Of a stretch of DNA of 64,000 nt, positions 57,975 through 64,000 are shown in pieces (positions within the stretch are counted from its first letter, which is position 1; each line of letters begins with the position of its first letter). The translations under genes and the position numbers were made by a program. Location: positions 1 to 64,000 of the forward strand of contig CACIKF010000005.1 of assembly GCA_902587165.1 (NCBI GenBank), given 5' to 3'. Source of the DNA: Puniceicoccaceae bacterium (GTDB lineage Bacteria > Verrucomicrobiota > Verrucomicrobiia > Opitutales > Coraliomargaritaceae). Under the pieces are notes generated by a model. That model was not told where the DNA came from. It made no database searches and worked only from the letters and a program-made list of their open reading frames with translations.

Positions 57975-59288
57975 TCAATAGCGCAGGATCGCGGTCAAAT
58001 CTAAGGTCTCACTCTCGTAGCTACTACCGTCTCGACTCGACTTATTTTCGGCGTAGGTGTAACCAGCGCTGAAGCGCCAATACGTGTTTAAAACATACAT
58101 AACACGCAGGCCACCCGTGTATTGATCGTCCCCACGCCCATTGTCCGAGTAATCAGTTTCCGAGTATCCTAGATTAGCCATGGTTGACCAGTGGGTATTA
58201 AACGAGTAGTTACCAACAAGATTTGCCCTAGTCGCCTCTGTGGATTCGCCTTCGCCACCGACTCCGAAGTCGCGCGAGAGGGCAAGTTGAACTAACAACT
58301 TAGTCGTGGCCATCCAAGTGAGGTTAGAATCAAGGCCAAGCATATCAGAAGCATCACGATTGGTGGAACTATCCGCTTGTGGTTGTAGCTCAACCAATGG
58401 ATCGTTAGGGTCGAAATACTGTTCAAGGATGGTCGAGTCTCCAAGACTCCTTGCGCGATAACCTACTTTAAAATAACCAGTCAGTTTAGTGCTTATGTTG
58501 CCCCTCAAGCCGATATTGTAAAAATGGCTATCTCTCCCATAACCAGATTGAGCTCTTGCAGTGTCTGCAATGATTTGGGGGCCTGGTGGTATATTAGTGC
58601 TGTCGACCAGTCTAATTAATCTGCTACTAGTGCCTTCGATGTCCGTCGTGGCGTAGGTGTAACCTAAAATCAGATCAAGCTTGGGAGTCAGTTCATAATA
58701 AACACTCAAAGGAAAACGAGTAGTTTCACGATCAACAAAGCGGTCCGCATAGGTCTGATATTCTGTTTCATCGTAAAGAATTCCTGCGCTGAAACTAAAC
58801 TTTGGAGAAACTTGATATTCAGCATCCAATTCAGCAGATGTAGTGTTTAGCTCAACCAGGTCATTAGCGACGTTGTTTTGGCCACTGTTAATCTTGGTCT
58901 CATCGAAAGAGGCGGAACCATTTAGATTGAGGCGACTTGATTCGTATGTGCCCAATGCTTCGATGTGGAAGAGTTCTGTATCCAGCCGATCATTATCTTC
59001 ATACCTGACAATGTCATAGCGAGTGATTACAGTGAAATCCGCATTTGAAATACCCCGACCTAAGTTGACTTCGAGGCCAGGCGAGATTGTCCATGATAAA
59101 TCCGACTCTTCATTCTCCTCGTTACGAAAAATGTTTGAAGCCCAACGAAGGCTCGAGGAACCATTGAAATAGATGTCTGTGTTATCACCAATCGAAACGA
59201 GCGGGGCCGCTACGGAACTCGAGACACTGATCGAGTAAAGCAAACTTGCTGTTAGAAAGGATAAGAGATAGGGAAATTTGTTTTTCAT
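57975..59288 (-). CDS. Outer-membrane beta-barrel protein of the exopolysaccharide cluster
   Basis: 437 residues from ATG 59288 (MKNKFPYLLSFLTASLLYSISVSSSVAAP is the signal peptide; the frame runs 32 codons further up without support). The rest alternates polar and hydrophobic residues in about 18 strands (e.g. ELTPKLDLILGYTYATTDIEG; TGYFKVGYRARSLGDST; RFSAGYTYAENKSSRDGSS), and it ends with an aromatic residue (DLTAILRY). Such BBP2/EpsL-type barrels give the outer-membrane pore for exopolysaccharide export. It lies upstream of the Wza-like and Wzc-like genes. Confidence 0.8.
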   Translation of the reverse strand: MKNKFPYLLSFLTASLLYSISVSSSVAAPLVSIGDNTDIYFNGSSSLRWASNIFRNEENEESDLSWTISPGLEVNLGRGISNADFTVITRYDIVRYEDNDRLDTELFHIEALGTYESSRLNLNGSASFDETKINSGQNNVANDLVELNTTSAELDAEYQVSPKFSFSAGILYDETEYQTYADRFVDRETTRFPLSVYYELTPKLDLILGYTYATTDIEGTSSRLIRLVDSTNIPPGPQIIADTARAQSGYGRDSHFYNIGLRGNISTKLTGYFKVGYRARSLGDSTILEQYFDPNDPLVELQPQADSSTNRDASDMLGLDSNLTWMATTKLLVQLALSRDFGVGGEGESTEATRANLVGNYSFNTHWSTMANLGYSETDYSDNGRGDDQYTGGLRVMYVLNTYWRFSAGYTYAENKSSRDGSSYESETLDLTAILRY

Positions 59289-59468
59289 GAACCGAAAAGG
59301 CGACTTATAAATAAGTTTGTAAAATACTAAGCAGATGCACAATAAAAAGTAACCTGAAACAACAAGATCTAATATTAACTGCAATAAGAAAGTCTATTTT
59401 ATTTGGGCTTGGCTATAGGCACATTTTAAGCAGAGTAACGTTAAATTGTCTAAAAAAGTATATCAACT

Positions 59469-61112
59469 ATGAGCAGGCAAGCAACTACCCGCAATCCAAT
59501 AACTCGCGAAAGGTCTATTCTGCTAGGATTCGTCATTCAGCGTAAAGGCATCGATGGACGGATGGAAATCTCTGTCCGATGGGGCCGCTTAATCGGGACC
59601 TTTGCTTTACTAGCTGTGCTCGGATGGTTTGCTCTAGCAGGTGCTCTTTATTTTCACTTCAAATACAATAAAGAATTCGATCAGGTCTCCTACACTAAGA
59701 TGCTGACCTTGCTGCCATTTGGTCTAGAAACTCACCGTGTGGAGATGGGCAACTACCACATTGAGCGCGGGCTATCAGAGATTAAAGAAGGTAATTACAG
59801 AGACGCCCTGCGACTCCTGCGTCTAGGCGTCTCTAGATCGCCAGCAAACTTAGAGGGTCGTCGTGTGCTAGCCGAATTTTACGAGATCGCCCTGAAACGC
59901 CATGATATTGCTGTGGATCAACTCCTCCAAGGTATAGAGCTAGGGGGCATTCAGGATGGTGAATACCTCAAAGCTACTCTACGCGTTTTACTCCGCTACC
60001 AAATGGATGAGGATATCCAAAATCTTGCGAATAAATATTTACCTGAAGAACCAGAGCTGACAGATATTAATCGTACGCTGGCATTTGGCGCTGCCAACGC
60101 GAATTACCTTCGGGGCAATTACGATCTAGCAGAGGACTATATAATCGACTATAAGCTGCTGGAATCACTTGAAGGTGTTCTCCTTTCAGCTCAAATTAGC
60201 TGGGATCGAGGTAGCAAGATAGCCGCAATGACTAAGATGGAGTATTCCATTGAAAAGTTTCCAAATTCGGAGCCCCTTCTCATGCAACTAAGTCGTTATC
60301 ACCGCGAGCTAGGCGAAATCGAAGAGGCACGTCGCTATGCGATTCTGCGTAACGTGAGTGACCCACTCAGCGCCGCGCCGCGCCTCGAACTACTATATAT
60401 TTATAACAAATCTGAGGACTTTGAACGCGAGCAAATCGAAACACAACGGATGCTTCAACAGTTCCGTAATGATGAACCAGCACTACAATCCCTTGCTAAC
60501 TTTGCAGCAGACACCGGTAACATCGAACTTGCTCGCCGCACTTACGAGGAAGCACTTGAGAACGAGTTCGCCATCGACGCCTTCGCGCTCTTGCTAATCG
60601 AAGCCCATTTGGTCGATAAAGACTATCAAGGCGCCCTCGACTTCTCCGAAGAACTCCTTAAGGAACGCCCTGACTGGCTAACACTGCGTTGGGCAATTTT
60701 TAGCAGTCTCCGCGCCATTGCTTCCTATGGTATCAATCGCCCAGACTTAGGAGAAATTTACCTCCAAGACTTTATCGACGAAGCAAGCAACCAAGCGCAG
60801 ACTTACATGGCAGTATCTCGTCGCTTCACTGACATTGATCGCGTCCAGCAAGCACGTACAATACTGACACTCGCCTATCAAAAGGCTCCAACCAATCAAA
60901 AGATTCTATCAGAACTAATTCGCTCAGAGCTTTCCCTTGGCAATACAGAAAACTTAAGTCGTTTGCTCTCACGCTATCTTCAAATGCGCCGTCCTCAGAT
61001 AGAACTCTTGACAGAAGCCTACAATAAACTGGGCAGTGATCGCTTCATTTTCACCCCGGATCGCCAGAGCCTGCTACTTCAGCTGAGAGCGATCCTTCGC
61101 GAGAGATCGTAG
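59469..61112 (+). CDS. Membrane-anchored TPR protein
   Basis: 547 residues. One membrane segment near residues 50-70 (LIGTFALLAVLGWFALAGALYF) follows a basic cytoplasmic start; the remaining 470 residues are tandem TPR-like helices (e.g. IKEGNYRDALRLLRLGVSRSPANLEGRRVLAEFYEIA, LARRTYEEALENEFAIDAFALLLIEAHLVDKDYQGALDFSEELL) predicted to be periplasmic. It is divergent from the export-barrel gene with a 180-base gap, so it may be part of the same polysaccharide system, as TPR proteins are in several such clusters. Confidence 0.7.
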   Translation: MSRQATTRNPITRERSILLGFVIQRKGIDGRMEISVRWGRLIGTFALLAVLGWFALAGALYFHFKYNKEFDQVSYTKMLTLLPFGLETHRVEMGNYHIERGLSEIKEGNYRDALRLLRLGVSRSPANLEGRRVLAEFYEIALKRHDIAVDQLLQGIELGGIQDGEYLKATLRVLLRYQMDEDIQNLANKYLPEEPELTDINRTLAFGAANANYLRGNYDLAEDYIIDYKLLESLEGVLLSAQISWDRGSKIAAMTKMEYSIEKFPNSEPLLMQLSRYHRELGEIEEARRYAILRNVSDPLSAAPRLELLYIYNKSEDFEREQIETQRMLQQFRNDEPALQSLANFAADTGNIELARRTYEEALENEFAIDAFALLLIEAHLVDKDYQGALDFSEELLKERPDWLTLRWAIFSSLRAIASYGINRPDLGEIYLQDFIDEASNQAQTYMAVSRRFTDIDRVQQARTILTLAYQKAPTNQKILSELIRSELSLGNTENLSRLLSRYLQMRRPQIELLTEAYNKLGSDRFIFTPDRQSLLLQLRAILRERS

Positions 61113-61163
61113 ACTAGTCTTGCTGACATGCAGTTCTGAGCCTAGACAATCAGGTCTTGCGTG

Positions 61164-62453
61164 CTAGAGTTGAGCTAACTCAACTGTTGCAGCAATCACT
61201 CGACGCCCGTCGACATCGTCAACAATGATGCTGAGGCCATAGCAGTTGAGTCGCTCGCCAGGTTCCGGAATGTGGCCTAGTTCGCCTGTGATCAGACCAC
61301 CAAAGGTAGAGACCTCCTCATTGTCGATTTCGATCTCCAGCTCCTGCTCGATGTCGTGGATGGGCGCCAGCCCTGAGATCCGAAAACGTCGTCCATCGCC
61401 AAGCATTACGATCTGCTCATCTTCGCTGTCGAATTCGTCCTGAATTTCGCCCACAAGCTCCTCAAGTATACTCTCCAAAGTGATCACACCGACGTTTCCC
61501 CCAAACTCATCGACAGCAAGTGCCATGTGAAACTTCGCACGCAGCATCCGTTCAAGGGCCTCCTCAAGGGGGGTCTCAAGAGGAAAAACCGCAACATTAC
61601 GCTTAAGCTTCATCAAATCAATTTCTGAGACTGGCTCACGCCAACGGAAAATATCCTTAATATGGATCAATCCAAGGCAGTCATCGAGATCACCACGGCA
61701 AAGCGGATAGCGAGTATGCCCAGCCGACTTCATGGCTTCCAGGTTTTCTTTAATATCTAGATCTAGATCACAAACGACCACTTGACTACGCGGCAGCAAA
61801 ATATCCTGCACTACTAGCTCCTGCATTTGCAATGTACGATTCACAATTTTCCGAATCACACCCGAAAGATGGCTGCTATCTTCACCCATTGCTCGTATTT
61901 GCACATCCACGTCTAGGGGATTCAGTTCATCATCGACATCTACACCGATACGGCGATAGAGGAACTTCTTCAGCATGCGGAAAAATAACATGATCGGAAA
62001 TGTTAAAAACTGAAAGGTCAGCAGAACACGATAAGAACGGCGAATCGCCTTGGACGGGTCACGCATTGCCAGACCACGAGGGAAAATCTCAGCAAAGAAA
62101 AAATGAACGGAAACCGCCAAGGTAAACGAAACTAGGACCACAATCCACCTATCTGGCGCAGCCGCTAGGTCAAAAAGGCTAAAAAAATCAGTGACCAGCG
62201 GCATTAGTAGAAGTCCCACCGCCACCGTGCAAAGTGTCTTACTAAAACGCACAACTCGCCCCGTCTGATCACTATTATCAATTAAGCGCGCCACGCCTAG
62301 AAGGTTCTTCAACTCATCCAGTTGCTCCTCGCTGGGTTTCCGATAGCGAAACTTCACAAGGCTAATCTCGCACATTACCAAAAAGGCGTGCAGTACGAGC
62401 ATCAGCCCGACCGCTACAAATGAAATTAAAAAACTAATCCAAGCGTCACTCAT
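61164..62453 (-). CDS. CNNM/CorC-type membrane protein with CBS pair
   Basis: 429 residues. Four membrane segments in an N-terminal CNNM (DUF21) domain (WISFLISFVAVGLMLVLHAFLVMCEISLVKFRYRK onward) are followed by a CBS pair (residues about 225-345: LQMQELVVQDILLPRSQVVVCDLDL; RNVAVFPLETPLEEALERMLRAKFHMALAVDEFGGNVGVITLESILEELVGEIQDEFD) and a CorC_HlyC transporter-associated domain. Family members export magnesium or divalent cations. It starts two bases after hisC, so the two are coupled. Confidence 0.88.
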   Translation of the reverse strand: MSDAWISFLISFVAVGLMLVLHAFLVMCEISLVKFRYRKPSEEQLDELKNLLGVARLIDNSDQTGRVVRFSKTLCTVAVGLLLMPLVTDFFSLFDLAAAPDRWIVVLVSFTLAVSVHFFFAEIFPRGLAMRDPSKAIRRSYRVLLTFQFLTFPIMLFFRMLKKFLYRRIGVDVDDELNPLDVDVQIRAMGEDSSHLSGVIRKIVNRTLQMQELVVQDILLPRSQVVVCDLDLDIKENLEAMKSAGHTRYPLCRGDLDDCLGLIHIKDIFRWREPVSEIDLMKLKRNVAVFPLETPLEEALERMLRAKFHMALAVDEFGGNVGVITLESILEELVGEIQDEFDSEDEQIVMLGDGRRFRISGLAPIHDIEQELEIEIDNEEVSTFGGLITGELGHIPEPGERLNCYGLSIIVDDVDGRRVIAATVELAQL

Positions 62454-62455
62454 AA

Positions 62456-63565
62456 TTAAACAGAAGCTTGTGAACTTTGCGTGATCTCACGGGTCGCTTC
62501 GAGCAGGCGCTCGTTCTCGGCTATCGTCCCGATGGTAATTCGGACAAATTCTGCCATACTGTAAGGTGTTAAAGGTCGCACAATGATACCCCTTTGCTGA
62601 AGCGCTTTAAAAAACATCCCGCTATCGCCAACCTTGCAAAGCACAAAGTTCGCTTGGCCACCAATCGTCGTGTAGCCTAGTGCTTGCATGCCCTCGACAA
62701 GCTGCTTCCGTCCTGATTCGTTAACTGAGCGGCACATATCGACAAATTTGTGATCACTCAGCGCCGCTGTCGCCGCCGCTTGAGCAACTATACTCACATT
62801 AAAAGGCTGACGCACACGTTGTAGCAACTGGATCAGTCTAGGGTCGCCGTATCCATAACCGACCCTCAAGCCGCCCAATCCATAGATCTTGGAAAAAGTT
62901 CGCAGGCATACAACCTTTCGTCCAGCTGCTATTTGTCCACGTAGATCTGGAGCACTTTCAAGATACTCAGCATAAGCTTCATCCAAGCAAAGAATCACAT
63001 GCTCTGGCAACGACTCTGCCAGTTCGACTAGGTCAGCTTCCGTATTCGCCATCCCGGTAGGATTGTTCGGACTGGCCACAAACAACAGTCGCGTATGATC
63101 CGTGACCGCCGCACGCATCGCTTTGAGGTCATGACCAAAATCTAGCATAGGCACCTCAACCGGAGTTGCACCAAAAAGCTTAGCGACCAATTTATAAACA
63201 ATAAAGGCCTGCTCACCCATGACCACTTCTAGTCCAGGGCGCAGAAAGGCGTGCCCCAGTAGTTCGATGATCTCGTTTGAGCCGTTACCTACGATAATGC
63301 TGTCCTTGTCCACACCTCTAACTTCAGCGACCGCCGCCCGCAGTTGACTACAAGCACCATCTGGATATAGATGCGCACTCTTTAGCGAAGCCTGCGCAGC
63401 CGCAATCGCCTTCGGCGACGCTCCAAGCGGATTTTCATTCGAGGCGAGTTTAGCAATCTGGGTAGGATCTAGTCCAAACTCCAGAGCAACATACTCAATA
63501 GGTTTTCCGGGCTCATAGACCGGCTGTTCATGCACACCAGCATTCGCGAGTTCAGCGTAATTCAT
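62456..63565 (-). CDS. hisC: Histidinol-phosphate aminotransferase-like, second copy
   Basis: 369 residues from ATG 63565 (MNYAELANAGVHEQPVYEPGKPIE). PLP fold-type I: LASNENPLGASPKAI, GNGSNEIIELLGHAFL, SPNNPTGMANTEADL, LDEAYAEYL, and RTFSKIYGLGGLRVGYG with the PLP lysine near residue 230. It differs from the hisC at 23162 in sequence and has no histidine gene nearby; related HisC2-type enzymes often act on aromatic amino acids. It is followed closely by the CorC-type gene and divergent from the RmlD-like gene. Confidence 0.85.
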   Translation of the reverse strand: MNYAELANAGVHEQPVYEPGKPIEYVALEFGLDPTQIAKLASNENPLGASPKAIAAAQASLKSAHLYPDGACSQLRAAVAEVRGVDKDSIIVGNGSNEIIELLGHAFLRPGLEVVMGEQAFIVYKLVAKLFGATPVEVPMLDFGHDLKAMRAAVTDHTRLLFVASPNNPTGMANTEADLVELAESLPEHVILCLDEAYAEYLESAPDLRGQIAAGRKVVCLRTFSKIYGLGGLRVGYGYGDPRLIQLLQRVRQPFNVSIVAQAAATAALSDHKFVDMCRSVNESGRKQLVEGMQALGYTTIGGQANFVLCKVGDSGMFFKALQQRGIIVRPLTPYSMAEFVRITIGTIAENERLLEATREITQSSQASV

Positions 63566-63628
63566 TATAAGACTCTTTGAACTTGCCTCCCTTAAACTCG
63601 ATTGCAACAAAACAAAGCTTAAGTAATC

Positions 63629-64000
63629 ATGAAGATTTTACTCACTGGTTCCTCCGGACTCCTCGGCCATGCATATGCGCTGGCCGCTGTCCGCCGTGGC
63701 CACACCGTCACCGCACTTTATCACCAAAACCGGCCAATTGCCGACGGTCTAGCAAAGATGATCCAGCTTGACGCATCAGAACCTGAAGAGCTAACCAAGA
63801 TCGCGATTGAACTCTGGCCAGACGCCATCGTCAATTGTGCTGCTATTTCAAACGCCACCTCAGTCGAAGCCGACGCGATGCGGGCCGAAAAGATCAACGT
63901 CGCCCTGCCCCGCCTACTCGCACAACTTTCAACCCACCTCGGCGCGCGCTTACTCCACGTCTCCACAGATATGGTTTTCGACGGCCAATCTGAGCAGCCC
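63629..64000 (+). CDS. RmlD-like sugar-nucleotide reductase (5' part only)
   Basis: 124 residues before the window ends. MKILLTGSSGLLGHAYALAAVRRGH is the NAD(P)-binding Rossmann GxxGxxG start, followed by WPDAIVNCAAISNATSVEADAMRAEKINVALPRLLAQL and LLHVSTDMVFDGQ, typical of dTDP-4-dehydrorhamnose reductases and related extended SDRs. Whether it makes rhamnose or acts on another substrate needs the missing part. Confidence 0.8.
   Translation, partial: MKILLTGSSGLLGHAYALAAVRRGHTVTALYHQNRPIADGLAKMIQLDASEPEELTKIAIELWPDAIVNCAAISNATSVEADAMRAEKINVALPRLLAQLSTHLGARLLHVSTDMVFDGQSEQP

Overview
The window looks like a marine-type Verrucomicrobiota chromosome (Opitutales/Puniceicoccales, Coraliomargarita-like). 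That placement is an inference from gene content: a Gram-negative envelope gene set (lpxD, Skp, BamA), the minus-strand order rplY-pth-rpsF-ssb-rplI-dnaB-bamA-skp-lpxD-prs-guaA, thrombospondin-3-like secreted proteins and a GH20 hydrolase. No rRNA gene is present to confirm it.

The window has two halves. From 1 to about 22.2 kb it is accessory DNA: A+T-rich, full of genes with no recognisable family, and carrying two tyrosine integrases. A 90-bp direct repeat with one mismatch (14203-14292 and 22191-22280) contains the 3' part of a tRNA-Thr gene plus its terminator. It bounds an integrated element of about 8.0 kb (integrase, AlpA-like HTH, small protein, TOPRIM/primase-like protein, then cargo: a large secreted repeat protein and two lipoproteins). 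The cargo genes are separated by copies of one intergenic repeat. Left of the inner att copy lies a second island whose integrase (12845-14098) points the other way. It runs off the window's left edge and carries a DUF2075-type nuclease/helicase, a metalloprotease-like protein with a RelE-like tail, several unknown operons, an RNase H-fold protein, and a regulated operon with an XRE repressor, a VWA protein and a small membrane protein.

From about 22.2 kb to the end the DNA is ordinary core chromosome. It holds tRNA-Thr and tRNA-Lys; histidine genes (hisB, hisC, hisD); guaA, prs and lpxD; the BamA/Skp outer-membrane assembly genes; replication and translation genes (dnaB, rplI, ssb, rpsF, pth, rplY); secreted hydrolases and a tRNA-Pro; a folate/recombination operon (ybaB-recR-M50 protease-folB-folK-Rdx); trpD-glmM-TPR; uppP; an exopolysaccharide export cluster (beta-barrel, Wza-like, Wzc-like); a CorC-type protein; a second hisC; and the start of an RmlD-like reductase.

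Between 46.3 and 48.4 kb the chromosome shows decay. A cNMP-binding/FHA gene is broken by an in-frame stop and a one-base frameshift. A short CBS gene upstream looks truncated. Further right is a remnant of a chromate transporter gene.

The best places for new biology are the left island (nuclease/helicase, protease with RelE-like tail, possible structured RNA at 5.1-5.3 kb, repressor-controlled VWA operon) and the compact 8-kb satellite-like element in tRNA-Thr.
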